The position numbers and the translations under genes were made by a program. A model generated the notes under the pieces. That model had not been told where the DNA came from and made no database searches. It worked only from the letters and a program-made list of their open reading frames with translations. A stretch of DNA of 64,000 nt from CBDCBA01 sp965214125 (GTDB lineage: Bacteria; Planctomycetota; Phycisphaerae; Tepidisphaerales; Tepidisphaeraceae): assembly GCA_965214125.1 (NCBI GenBank), contig CBDCBA010000035.1, positions 114,761 to 178,760 of the forward strand. The letters are read 5' to 3'. Positions 25,334 through 35,741 of the stretch are shown in pieces (within the stretch, counting starts at the first letter, position 1; the number at the start of each line of letters is the position of its first letter).

Positions 25334-25708
25334 CTACTTGCCCTGGGGCAGCACCGCGTCCTTGGCGGGCTTGGCGATGCGGAACTTGAGCGCCTTGCTG
25401 GCGGGCTTCTTCACGGGCTCGCCGGTCTGCGGGTTGCGAAACGTGCGCGGGCCGCGCTTGACGACGACCAGCTTGCCGATCCCAGGGATCGTAAAGCCCT
25501 TGTCGCTCTTCTTGGCCTGCGTGTAGGCGAGGTCGGCCATCTCGGTGAAGAAGGTGCTGGCCTGCTTCTTCTCGATGCCGACCTTCTCGGCCATGTACGC
25601 CGCGACCTCACTCTTGGTCATCGGCTTGTTGGGGTTGGGGGCCTTGGCGGCCTTCTTGGTCGTCTTCTTCGCGGCCTTCTTGGTGGTCTTCTTTGCAGCC
25701 TTCGCCAT
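25334..25708 (-). CDS. HU-family DNA-binding protein with lysine-rich N-terminal tail
   Basis: A 124-residue nucleoid protein. The N-terminal tail (about residues 1-29) is built of AAKKTTKK-like repeats and resembles histone H1-type or HupB-type tails. The HU fold follows: MTKSEVAAYMAEKVGIEKKQA, then the DNA-arm region GFTIPGIGKLVVVKRGPRTFRNPQTGEPV and ALKFRIAK. The conserved RNPQTGE-type motif is intact. In actinobacterial HupB the lysine tail is at the C-terminus; here it comes first. The ATG at 25708 has GGGAG nine bases upstream. Expected role: DNA compaction and bending. Confidence 0.95.
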   Translation of the reverse strand: MAKAAKKTTKKAAKKTTKKAAKAPNPNKPMTKSEVAAYMAEKVGIEKKQASTFFTEMADLAYTQAKKSDKGFTIPGIGKLVVVKRGPRTFRNPQTGEPVKKPASKALKFRIAKPAKDAVLPQGK

Positions 25709-25941
25709 GGGGTTCTCCCGGCTAATGGAGGGGTGGAGCCAATCGGCCGGGCCGATGCCGCGGGCACTCGTGCCGCCCGGCGTCGCGCTCAACCGTGCTG
25801 TTAGCGCCCCGCCCACAAGCGCGACGCGGCCGGAAAGTATCGGAAGAACCGGGCAAATCAATGCACCGGTCCCCCACGCGACAGGATTTTCCCCACGATC
25901 CCATCGCTTTCCGACCCGCGACCGGGCGGTATCGTCCTCGC

Positions 25942-26472
25942 GTGCACATCCAAACGCACCTGCTTTCCGGCTGGATCGTTGGCAACGCCCTGCGCCTCTC
26001 GCCGCGCGAGCGCTTCCTCTGCATGGCCGCCGCAACGCTGCCGGACCTCGACGGGCTCGGCATCCTCGTCAGCCAGGACCTCTACTGGGACCTGCACCAC
26101 AAGCTTGGCCACAACGTCTTCTGGTTCGCGATTTCTGCGGTAACTCTGGCGATCTTCAGCACGCACCGCCTCCGCGCCGGTGTGGCCTACTTCGGTTTAG
26201 GGTGGCTGCACTTCGCGATGGACTACCTCGGCAGTGGCCCCGGCTGGGGCCTGTGGCCGTGGTGGCCGGCGAGCGACCGCGAGGTGCGGTGGGCGGATGC
26301 GTGGCCGTTCTTCAGTTGGCAGAACATCACGGCCTTCGCGGGCCTCTTCGCGATCACCCTCTGGATCGCCTGGCGTTTCCGCCGCACGCCGCTGGAGTGG
26401 ATCATGCCCTCGCTCGACCGCCAACTCGTGGCGATGCTCCGGCGCGAGGGCAAGAATGGGGCGGATGCCTGA
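25942..26472 (+). CDS. YdjM-type membrane-bound metal-dependent hydrolase family protein
   Basis: A 176-residue protein of the DUF457/YdjM-like 'metal-dependent hydrolase' family. Conserved metal-site elements are visible: His in IQTHLLSGW near the N-terminus, LPDLDG (about 40-45) and HHKLGHN (about 57-63). Hydrophobic segments follow (FWFAISAVTLAIF, then VAYFGLGWLHFAM, and ITAFAGLFAITLWIAW), so it is an integral membrane protein. The physiological substrate is not known. The start is GTG at 25942, since upstream sequence in the frame shows no family similarity. The stop overlaps the next gene's start by eight bases, which suggests cotranscription with the zeta-like gene. Confidence 0.82.
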   Translation: MHIQTHLLSGWIVGNALRLSPRERFLCMAAATLPDLDGLGILVSQDLYWDLHHKLGHNVFWFAISAVTLAIFSTHRLRAGVAYFGLGWLHFAMDYLGSGPGWGLWPWWPASDREVRWADAWPFFSWQNITAFAGLFAITLWIAWRFRRTPLEWIMPSLDRQLVAMLRREGKNGADA

Positions 26473-27082
26473 CCCACCACCCTGCCCACCCCAACGCCCG
26501 CCGCGCTTCGTCCTGCTCGCCGGCCCGAACGGGTCGGGCAAGAGCACCGTGGCCCCGTACCTCATTCGCGACATCTGGGGCATCAAGCGATTCCTCAACG
26601 CGGACACGATCGCGCGTGGGCTTTCCGCGTTCGATCCCGACCTTGCCCTCGTCGCGGCCGGGCGGGCGCTGATTGAGCAGGCGCGTCGCCACATCGACCA
26701 TCGGCAGGACTTCGCGATCGAGACGACGCTCAGCGGCAAGACGTACAGCAGGTGGCTACGCCAAGACCTCGCTGGCTGGCAAACGCACTTGGCATTCGTC
26801 TACACCCGATCCGCGGACGAGAACGTGTTGCGCGTCCATAAGCGTGTCCTCACCGGCGGCCACAACGTGCCCGAAGCAGACATCCGCCGGCGGTACGAGC
26901 GAAGCTTTGCGAACTTCTTCGGGCTGTTTCGATCGCTCGTGACGACTTGGGAAATCATCGACAACACCGAAGGCGATCCCGAGGCGGTGCGGGTAGTGGC
27001 CGAGCAGCAGGCGGATGGCCGCCTGATCGTGGTCGATCGTGTAGAATGGAACCGATTGGAGACCCGCTATGGAAACGCATGA
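26465..27082 (+). CDS. Zeta toxin-like P-loop kinase
   Basis: A 205-residue P-loop protein of the zeta-toxin / COG4185 type. Walker A is LAGPNGSGKST (about 18-28). Other family features are FLNADTIARGLSAFDPD (43-59), an AGRALIEQ helix, and DFAIETTLSGKTY, followed by a C-terminal region with RRRYERSFANFF. Relatives phosphorylate UDP-N-acetylglucosamine, or act as toxins of toxin-antitoxin pairs. Many COG4185 members are not proven toxins. The ATG at 26465 overlaps the upstream gene's end. The following small gene overlaps this one by 14 bases, as expected for a two-gene module. Confidence 0.85.
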   Translation: MPDPPPCPPQRPPRFVLLAGPNGSGKSTVAPYLIRDIWGIKRFLNADTIARGLSAFDPDLALVAAGRALIEQARRHIDHRQDFAIETTLSGKTYSRWLRQDLAGWQTHLAFVYTRSADENVLRVHKRVLTGGHNVPEADIRRRYERSFANFFGLFRSLVTTWEIIDNTEGDPEAVRVVAEQQADGRLIVVDRVEWNRLETRYGNA

Positions 27083-27287
27083 CCGTCCGATGCCGCCGGA
27101 CCCGCTCGACATGTCAATCGACGAACGCCAACGCCTCATGCGCCGCGGCGTCGTTGACGCCGCCCGCGTCTACAAGATGCACGGCGTCAAAATGATCGTC
27201 GGCGACGAGCAGGGGCGGCCGTACGAGATCGATCCCGACGAAGTTCTCGCCGCCGACGGGCCGGACGACGACCGCAAAGCGGGCTGA
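27069..27287 (+). CDS. Small protein, possible antitoxin partner of the zeta-like kinase
   Basis: A 72-residue acidic protein with no clear family. It has a helical start (PLDMSIDERQRLMRRGVVDAARVYKMHG) and an acidic C-terminus (YEIDPDEVLAADGPDDDRKAG). It overlaps the zeta-like gene by 14 bases on the same strand, which implies translational coupling and a linked role. Small proteins behind COG4185 kinases are often annotated as antitoxins, and that role here is inferred from position only. Codon use matches its neighbours. Confidence 0.7.
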   Translation: METHDRPMPPDPLDMSIDERQRLMRRGVVDAARVYKMHGVKMIVGDEQGRPYEIDPDEVLAADGPDDDRKAG

Positions 27288-27305
27288 GGCGAACCCGCAT
27301 ACTGC

Positions 27306-27324
27306 AGCAGCGATGCTCGCTGCT
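27306..27324. terminator. Hairpin between convergent genes
   Basis: A perfect 8-base stem AGCAGCGA / TCGCTGCT with loop TGC, placed between the convergent ends of the zeta-like module (27287) and the DUF5615 gene (27333). It could stop transcription from both sides. There is no T-run. Confidence 0.5.
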
Positions 27325-27332
27325 CTATCCGC

Positions 27333-27701
27333 TCACTCGCGGGGCTGCTCCGGAAGCGGACGAACTCGAACGCGTTGATCCCCAACGGTCACAAACCGCG
27401 CGGGAACCCGGTCGTGTACGTCCGGCCAAACGTGGATGAAGCGGACCGTCATCTCCTGGCTAGACATACGCGCAAGCCGGATCAGAATCACGCCAGTTGC
27501 GTCGAAGCTGTGGCGAAAAACGAGTTCACCAAAGTCCTTATCAGCGGTGATGACAACCTCGTTGGCGGCGGTTGCGGACATCAGCAGGTCAATGTCCGTC
27601 GTCGCCGGTGGCTCATCGACCGCCCATCGGACGAGGTGGCCTTCACGTCGCAGGAACGTGACGATTGACCGAGGGATGTTGACATCGCACAGGAGCTTCA
27701 T
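27333..27701 (-). CDS. DUF5615 PIN-like toxin of a toxin-antitoxin pair
   Basis: A 122-residue PIN-like protein. It opens with LLCDVNIP (DUF5615 start, first acidic residue), and has a central ITADKDFGEL motif with further acids and a VILIRL strand, the usual signature of this small family related to Mut7-C/PIN nucleases. It is thought to be an RNase toxin. Its start overlaps the stop of the DUF433 gene by four bases (ATGA), so the antitoxin is made first and translation is coupled, a classical arrangement. Confidence 0.88.
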   Translation of the reverse strand: MKLLCDVNIPRSIVTFLRREGHLVRWAVDEPPATTDIDLLMSATAANEVVITADKDFGELVFRHSFDATGVILIRLARMSSQEMTVRFIHVWPDVHDRVPARFVTVGDQRVRVRPLPEQPRE

Positions 27702-27925
27702 GCGCTCATCAACAGTTCGTCCTGCCGGACGACCGAAAGCGCATAGGCAAGCACCGCCCGAAGATGCTCCGGTTTCAAGACCGGGTACTCATCCAGCAAA
27801 GTGTCGGCTGGGTCGCCCGCAGCAAGACGCTCAAGGACGAACTCGACAGTCAAGCGCGTGCCCCGGAGCACCGGCTTGCCGCCGGCGATACCGGGAACCT
27901 GTTCGATGTGGTCGTGCCAGTTCAT
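27698..27925 (-). CDS. DUF433 family antitoxin
   Basis: A 75-residue DUF433 protein: HIEQVPGIAGGKPVLRGTRL, then VEFVLERLAAGDPADTLLDEYP and LKPEHLRAVLAYAL, which is the complete family pattern (an HTH-like fold). DUF433 proteins are regularly paired with DUF5615 toxins, as here. The ATG at 27925 lies 15 bases downstream of the aconitase stop on the same strand, so the pair may be transcribed from the aconitase promoter as well as its own. Confidence 0.9.
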   Translation of the reverse strand: MNWHDHIEQVPGIAGGKPVLRGTRLTVEFVLERLAAGDPADTLLDEYPVLKPEHLRAVLAYALSVVRQDELLMSA

Positions 27926-27940
27926 GATCGGCCTCGCATT

Positions 27941-30925
<2,985 letters not shown>

Positions 30926-30968
30926 GTCGCCACATCATAGGAAAAGCCCGGTGCGCCGCGATCCGCTT

Positions 30969-31039
30969 TTAGCCGCCCCGCCTCGCGGGGCGCGTCTGGA
31001 TGCTCGCTCCCGAAGCGCCCCGCAAGGCGGGGCGGCTAA
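30969..31039. repeat. Palindromic element, family A, overlapping the RAYT stop codon
   Basis: A 71-base copy of family A (TTAG + CGCCCCGC-CTC-GCGGGGCG on the left, the matching arm with the CTT loop on the right). The CTAA at 31036-31039 is the complement of TTAG, and its TAG is the stop codon of the transposase gene at 31036-31626. So the element abuts the enzyme gene exactly. Confidence 0.95.
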
Positions 31040-31626
31040 CGGTCGAACTCGTCCGGTTCATAGGGGGTGACGAAGGTCCAATGCTGGGCGCGGAGCCTCG
31101 ATTGAGCGGGGTTCTGTTCCACATATCGAATCGCCCGCCGGACCGCGGCGGGATCGAACAGGTAGACAGCCCACCCGCCCTTGACCCACGGTGTACCACC
31201 GAAGTCGTGGCCTGACTCGCGCAAGCGGCGACTAGCGCGACTCTTCAGGTGCCCGACGATCTGCCGAGCCCGCTTGGCGTGCGGTGCGACCACGACGTGG
31301 ACGTGATCCGGCAGGATCGCACACGCGTGCAGCACGAACCCGGCCTCGCGCACGGCACGGGCGAACCCGCGGGCGACCTCGAGCGCCTGCACGCCCGTCA
31401 GCTTCACCGGCGGGCGGGGCAAGGCGTCCTTGGCTTCCATGCGGCGCTGGCGGTCGTGTCGATCGTGCGCCAGCGACCGCCGGGTGCCCACGGTGGTGGC
31501 GGGCCCGGCCAAGTCGAAGAGCTCGCGGTCGCCGACGTAGCGGGACCAACTTCCGCGCGGGTCGTTCGGGAGCCAAAACCCGTAGCAACCCCAAACCAGG
31601 TGCATCGCGAGCAGCGGGCGCGGCAT
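31036..31626 (-). CDS. REP-associated tyrosine transposase (RAYT-like, Y1 HUH family)
   Basis: A 196-residue member of the IS200-like Y1 transposase superfamily. The HUH motif is HVH at 108-110 in AILPDHVHVVV. A candidate catalytic tyrosine is Tyr168 in RRAIRYVEQNP. A conserved WVKGGWAVYLFDP segment precedes it, as in planctomycete members. The N-terminus (HLVWGCYGFWLPNDPRGSW) is typical of this lineage. There are no IS ends, no accessory orfB and no target duplication visible. Instead it lies between two family A palindromes, one sharing its stop codon and one 54 bases upstream of its start. This is the arrangement of RAYT genes with their REP elements. By analogy it may bind and cut nTAG-hairpin DNA in single-stranded form. 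The ATG at 31626 (MPRPLLAMHL) is preferred over longer readings. Confidence 0.88.
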   Translation of the reverse strand: MPRPLLAMHLVWGCYGFWLPNDPRGSWSRYVGDRELFDLAGPATTVGTRRSLAHDRHDRQRRMEAKDALPRPPVKLTGVQALEVARGFARAVREAGFVLHACAILPDHVHVVVAPHAKRARQIVGHLKSRASRRLRESGHDFGGTPWVKGGWAVYLFDPAAVRRAIRYVEQNPAQSRLRAQHWTFVTPYEPDEFDR

Positions 31627-31680
31627 GGCGGGCGAAGGTAGGGAATTGTTCGCGAGCGTGCAACAGGGCAATTCGGCAAT

Positions 31681-31771
31681 TTAGCCGCCCCGCCTCGCGG
31701 GGCGCGTCGGGATCGGGCGCATCGATACGCAGACGCAGACGCAGACGCGCCCCGCAAGGCGGGGCGGCTAA
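31681..31771. repeat. Palindromic element, family A, upstream of the RAYT gene
   Basis: A 91-base copy of family A, with TTAG at 31681-31684 and its complement CTAA at 31768-31771. Its central spacer is longer than in other copies and holds a small tandem repeat of CAGACG units. It separates argH from the RAYT gene. With the copy at 30969-31039 it brackets the transposase. Confidence 0.95.
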
Positions 31772-31776
31772 CGCTG

Positions 31777-33270
31777 TTACAGCCCCAACCGCTGCTTCCA
31801 CTCGGCGAGTTGCTTCTTCAAGGGCTTACCCCCCGCGGCGCCGGCGCTTTGGTAGCGGGAGACGACGTTCCTCGCGCCCAGCGCGTCGAAGACGTCCTCT
31901 TGCACCTTGTCACTTGCAGCTTGAAACTCTTCGAGCGTCAGGTCTTCAAGCTTCGTCTTGCCCTCACGCTCACACTTGGCGACGAGGCCGCCGACGATCT
32001 GGTGGGCGGTGCGGAACGGCACGCCCTTGACCACGAGGTACTCGGCCAAACTCGTCGCGTCCATGAAGCCGCCCTCGCACGCGGCCTCGCACTTGTCCTT
32101 GACGAACTCCGTGTTGTTCACGATCGCCGCGGCCATCGTGAGGCAACTGCTGACGGTGTCGTAGGCGGCGAAGACGTGGCGTTTGTCTTCCTGAAGGTCG
32201 CGGTTGTAGCCGATGGGCAGGCCCTTGCAGATGGTGAGCAGGGCGACGAGGTTGCCGTAGACGTTGCCGCAGCGGCCGCGGATGAGCTCGAGCATGTCCG
32301 GGTTACGTTTCTGCGGCATCATCGAGCTGCCGGTGGTGTACTTGTCGGCGGTCTTGATGAAGCCGAACTCGGCACTGCTGTAAATGATCCACTGCTCGGC
32401 CCAGCGGGACAGGTGCATCGCGGTCATCGCGCAGGCGTAGACGAAGTCGAGGGCCGAGTGACGCGTCGCCGTGCGTTCGATGCTGTTCGCCGCAACGTGC
32501 CAGAAGTGAGTGCCAAAGCCGCCAGCCTGAGCTTGCTCATCTTCCGTCGCGAAGGTGGTCGACCACGGTGCATCCCAGCGGTACACCAGCGTCTTCGCCA
32601 CCTGGTGCGAATCAAGCGGGAGCGACGATCCCGCAATCGCGCCGCTCCCGAGCGAAAGGATCATGTCGCCAGAACTCGACTCCGTCATTCCGGCGGCTAC
32701 GTAGGAGAAGCGGTTCTGATCATGTTCAAGCATGTGCGCCCACGCGTGCACTTCGGCGGCAGATGAGATCGGCTGGGCTCTCTGAAGGTGCGTGTAAGAC
32801 GGCATCACGATGTCGATCGACTCGCCGGCCAGCTTCAAGAAGGCGCGGCCAAGGTCGCTAAACTGCTCGTGGATGGCGCGACTCGCATCGCCGACCCACA
32901 TCTGTAAATCCGTCGCCACCTGATCGTTCCGGCTCCGCCCCGTGTGCAGCTTCCGCCCCGGCTCGCCGACCTTGTCGATCAGGGCCTTCTCCACGCACAT
33001 GTGGATGTCCTCGTACTGCTTGTCGAAGCCCGGCCAATTCGGCCCGGTCTCGTCGATCTCGGCCTCGATCTCCTTCAGGCCGCGCTCGATGGCGGCGCGG
33101 TCGTCGTCGGTGATGAGGCCGACCTTGGCGAGCATGGCGGCGTGGGCGAGGCTGCCGGCGACGTCCTGCTTGTACAGCCGCCAGTCGTAGCTGACGCTCT
33201 CGACGAAGTCCTGCCCGAGGGCGTCGGTCGCCTCGGCGATGCGGGCCTGCCAGCTTTTCTGCTTGCTCAT
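31777..33270 (-). CDS. argH: Argininosuccinate lyase
   Basis: A 497-residue enzyme of the fumarase/aspartase superfamily that splits argininosuccinate into arginine and fumarate, the last step of arginine synthesis. The N-terminal HTGRSRNDQVATDLQMW, the THLQRAQPI motif and the superfamily signature GSSMMPQKRNPDMLELIRG (about 318-336) are all present, so it should be active. The ATG at 33270 (MSKQKSWQARI) was chosen over a long open stretch upstream that overlaps an opposite-strand gene. The stop lies five bases from a family A palindrome. No other arginine gene is nearby. Confidence 0.97.
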   Translation of the reverse strand: MSKQKSWQARIAEATDALGQDFVESVSYDWRLYKQDVAGSLAHAAMLAKVGLITDDDRAAIERGLKEIEAEIDETGPNWPGFDKQYEDIHMCVEKALIDKVGEPGRKLHTGRSRNDQVATDLQMWVGDASRAIHEQFSDLGRAFLKLAGESIDIVMPSYTHLQRAQPISSAAEVHAWAHMLEHDQNRFSYVAAGMTESSSGDMILSLGSGAIAGSSLPLDSHQVAKTLVYRWDAPWSTTFATEDEQAQAGGFGTHFWHVAANSIERTATRHSALDFVYACAMTAMHLSRWAEQWIIYSSAEFGFIKTADKYTTGSSMMPQKRNPDMLELIRGRCGNVYGNLVALLTICKGLPIGYNRDLQEDKRHVFAAYDTVSSCLTMAAAIVNNTEFVKDKCEAACEGGFMDATSLAEYLVVKGVPFRTAHQIVGGLVAKCEREGKTKLEDLTLEEFQAASDKVQEDVFDALGARNVVSRYQSAGAAGGKPLKKQLAEWKQRLGL

Positions 33271-33342
33271 GGCCGCAGCGTAGCCGGCTTGGTGCGTTCC
33301 CTTTCGGGGCGATATGTGCGATAGTGCCTTCGGAGACTCCGC

Positions 33343-34800
33343 ATGAACCACCGCCAACCGCTCGTTGCGTCCGCCGCCGTCCTCGCCCTCGCGGGGACGG
33401 TTGCCGCCCAGGACTTTTTCGCCGACCCCGTTCCGCAGGGGCCGCTCACCGTCGGCATCCGCGACTTTGCCGTCGTTCCCAACTCGAACGCGAACCAGCC
33501 GGCGCGGATCACGGTGATGACGAGCGACCCCAACGGCCGACTCTTCGCCAACGACCAGCGCGGGCCGCTCTACACGATGGGCGCCGACGGCTCGGGCGTG
33601 ACCGAATATCTCGACCTGCGCGACGTCGGCGGCGTCAATCTCACCGGCGGCGGGGGCGAGCAGGGATTCCAGTCGTTCGCCTTCCACCCCGACTTCCACG
33701 CGCCCGGCACCGCGGGCTTCGGCAAGTTCTACACGCTTGCGAGTTCGTCCAACACGAGTCCGACGCCCGACTTCGACCCCGGCGGCTCGACCAGCCACCA
33801 CGAGGTGCTTTTGGAGTGGACCACCGCCACCCCCGGCGCCAGCACCTTCACCCCCGCCAACGCGGGCCAGCCGTTCCGCGAGGTATTGCGATTCGACCAG
33901 CCCTTTGGCAACCACAACGGCGGGCTGATCGCGTTCAACACCACCGATGACGCCGCCGACCGCGGCAACCTCTACCTCGCCCTCGGCGACGGCGGCAGCG
34001 GCGGCGACCCGCAGGAGAACGGCCAGGACGCCAGCAACCCCTACGGCGCCATCCTTCGCATCGATCCGCTCGGCACGAACAGCGCCAACGGGCAGTACGG
34101 CGTCGTCGCCGACAATGCCCTCGCGAGCGACGGCAACGCGAGCACGCTCGCCGAGATCTACAGCTTTGGCCTGCGCAACCCGCAACGCTTCGGCTGGGAC
34201 GATGCCACCGGCAACCTCTACATCGCCGACATCGGCCAGAGCGCCGTCGAGGAGATCGACCTTGCCGTCAACGGCGGGAACTTCGGCTGGGACACGCAGG
34301 AGGGGAGCTTCAACTTCGAGGGCAACGATTCGGCGAACCTGCTCGATCCCGTGGCCGAGTACGACCACACGAACACGTTCGTCGGCCCGGTCGTCACGGG
34401 CAACCGGGCGGTCACGGTCGGCGAGGTCGCGCGCGGCACGGGCATCGCCGGGCTCGACGGCAAGCTGCTGCTGGGCGACTTCCCGAGCGGCATCATGATG
34501 TACCTCGACGTCGACAGCGACCCACTCGACGGCGGGCAGGACGGGCTCTTCGAGCTTGTCACGCTCGACGAGGATGGCAACAGCGTGCGGCTGATCGACC
34601 TGATCAACGACACCCGCAACGCCAACGGCCTGAGCGACGCGGGTCGCGCGGACCTGCGGTACAGCCTCGGCGTCGACGGGCGCGTCTTCGTGACCAACAA
34701 GCAGGACGGCGTGATCCGCGAACTCGTGGCCATCCCGGAGCCGGGAAGCCTGGCGCTGCTGTCGCTCGGCGGCCTGGCACTGCTGCGGCGGCGTCGCTAG
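33343..34800 (+). CDS. PQQ-dependent sugar (glucose/sorbosone) dehydrogenase-like protein with PEP-CTERM sorting signal
   Basis: A 485-residue secreted beta-propeller protein. A Sec signal is at 1-22 (LAGTVAA before QDFF). The GSDH/Yli family signatures are GLIAFNTT, LYLALGDGGSGGDPQENGQD and GAILRIDPLG (about 190-245), and FGLRNPQRFGWD with LYIADIGQS. These are the regions that hold PQQ and calcium in soluble glucose dehydrogenases. The C-terminus is a PEP-CTERM tag: IPEPGSLALLSLGGLALLRRRR, made up of the PEP motif, a membrane segment and a basic tail. It should therefore be exported and processed by an exosortase-type system, which is not in this window. Its stop overlaps the phosphatase stop through a shared CTAG. 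Confidence 0.92.
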   Translation: MNHRQPLVASAAVLALAGTVAAQDFFADPVPQGPLTVGIRDFAVVPNSNANQPARITVMTSDPNGRLFANDQRGPLYTMGADGSGVTEYLDLRDVGGVNLTGGGGEQGFQSFAFHPDFHAPGTAGFGKFYTLASSSNTSPTPDFDPGGSTSHHEVLLEWTTATPGASTFTPANAGQPFREVLRFDQPFGNHNGGLIAFNTTDDAADRGNLYLALGDGGSGGDPQENGQDASNPYGAILRIDPLGTNSANGQYGVVADNALASDGNASTLAEIYSFGLRNPQRFGWDDATGNLYIADIGQSAVEEIDLAVNGGNFGWDTQEGSFNFEGNDSANLLDPVAEYDHTNTFVGPVVTGNRAVTVGEVARGTGIAGLDGKLLLGDFPSGIMMYLDVDSDPLDGGQDGLFELVTLDEDGNSVRLIDLINDTRNANGLSDAGRADLRYSLGVDGRVFVTNKQDGVIRELVAIPEPGSLALLSLGGLALLRRRR

Positions 34801-35633
34801 TCCAGCAGTTCGCCCGTGCGGTGGATTTGCAGGACTTCGCCGCTGTCGTGGCAGACAGCACTGAGGCGGCCGCCAGGGGCGAAGCAGCCGGTGTCGACGA
34901 GCGTCACGCCGTGCCCGAAGATCACGTCGCCGGGCTCGGGCAGCAGATCCGGGTGGTTCCAGTACGTGTCGGTCGGCGTGTGCCCCACGTAGCCGGGACG
35001 GCCCCACGCCTTGTCGCTGCGAATCTGATTCGCAACGTAGCGGCCCCAGATGGCCTCGTGCCGCAGGTTCGCGTCGGCGGCGACAAGAGCGTTCATGCGG
35101 TCGGGCTCGTCGATCTGGTCGCAAGGCCACGTCGCGTGGACGACGAAGAAATCATCGGTTTCCGCGACGGCCGGTAACTCGCGGAAAAACTGCTTGTGGT
35201 CGTCGGGAACCTGGTCGTACTGCCTGGCCACCCAGGCATCGACGGCGGGCTTGTCGCCGACGAATTCACCGGCCTCCCGAAGATTTACTCCATAGCTCAT
35301 CATCGTCTCGAGGATGCCCTCGCGCCAGAAAAGACGGGTCGCCTCGGCGACGGCAAAGTCATGCGCCTCGGCCGATTCGCCGGGGGCGCTGGCGAAGCTA
35401 CGCCGGTTCAGGCAGAGGTCGAAGAGGTCGTCGTGGTTGCCGCGCACGCACGTCGCGCGGCCGTCGGCCAGAAGGGCAATCAGCAGGTCGATCACGCCGC
35501 GCGTGTCGGGCCCGCGATCGCAAAAGTCGCCGCAGAAGTAGAAGTGGGCGTCGTCGTCGCGCGCGTCGATCACGTCCAGCAGCGTGCGCAGTGGGCGGAG
35601 CATGCCGTGAATGTCGCCGATGATCCAACGCAA
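34797..35633 (-). CDS. Metallophosphoesterase, PPP-type Ser/Thr phosphatase or Ap4A hydrolase-like
   Basis: A 278-residue calcineurin-like phosphoesterase. The metal-binding motifs are GDIHG (6-10), GDFCDRG (35-41) and GNHD (65-68), with later His residues in VVHATW and GHTPTD. This is the PPP family pattern shared by bacterial protein phosphatases and diadenosine tetraphosphatases, and the two cannot be told apart here. A role in reversing the action of the Ser/Thr kinase at 19815-22364 is possible but only suggested. The ATG at 35633 starts directly at the first motif. No signal peptide. Confidence 0.92.
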   Translation of the reverse strand: MRWIIGDIHGMLRPLRTLLDVIDARDDDAHFYFCGDFCDRGPDTRGVIDLLIALLADGRATCVRGNHDDLFDLCLNRRSFASAPGESAEAHDFAVAEATRLFWREGILETMMSYGVNLREAGEFVGDKPAVDAWVARQYDQVPDDHKQFFRELPAVAETDDFFVVHATWPCDQIDEPDRMNALVAADANLRHEAIWGRYVANQIRSDKAWGRPGYVGHTPTDTYWNHPDLLPEPGDVIFGHGVTLVDTGCFAPGGRLSAVCHDSGEVLQIHRTGELLD

Positions 35634-35741
35634 GCGGCCCGAGCGTAGCGCACCCGAGGCAGTCTTGCGATGTGCGACCAGCGCGCGACCCGGTGGCAGA
35701 CGACACTTGTGGGAGGATGCGTTCGATCCACGCCGGTCTCG

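Noticed and set aside
31036..31626. A complete IS200/IS605 insertion sequence
   Set aside because: No orfB, and no separate left and right ends distinct from family A. The arrangement fits a single-copy RAYT gene with REP-like neighbours better.
33271..35130. Upstream extension of argH by about 620 codons
   Set aside because: The extension is antisense to the sugar dehydrogenase, and ArgH proteins start at the chosen ATG.
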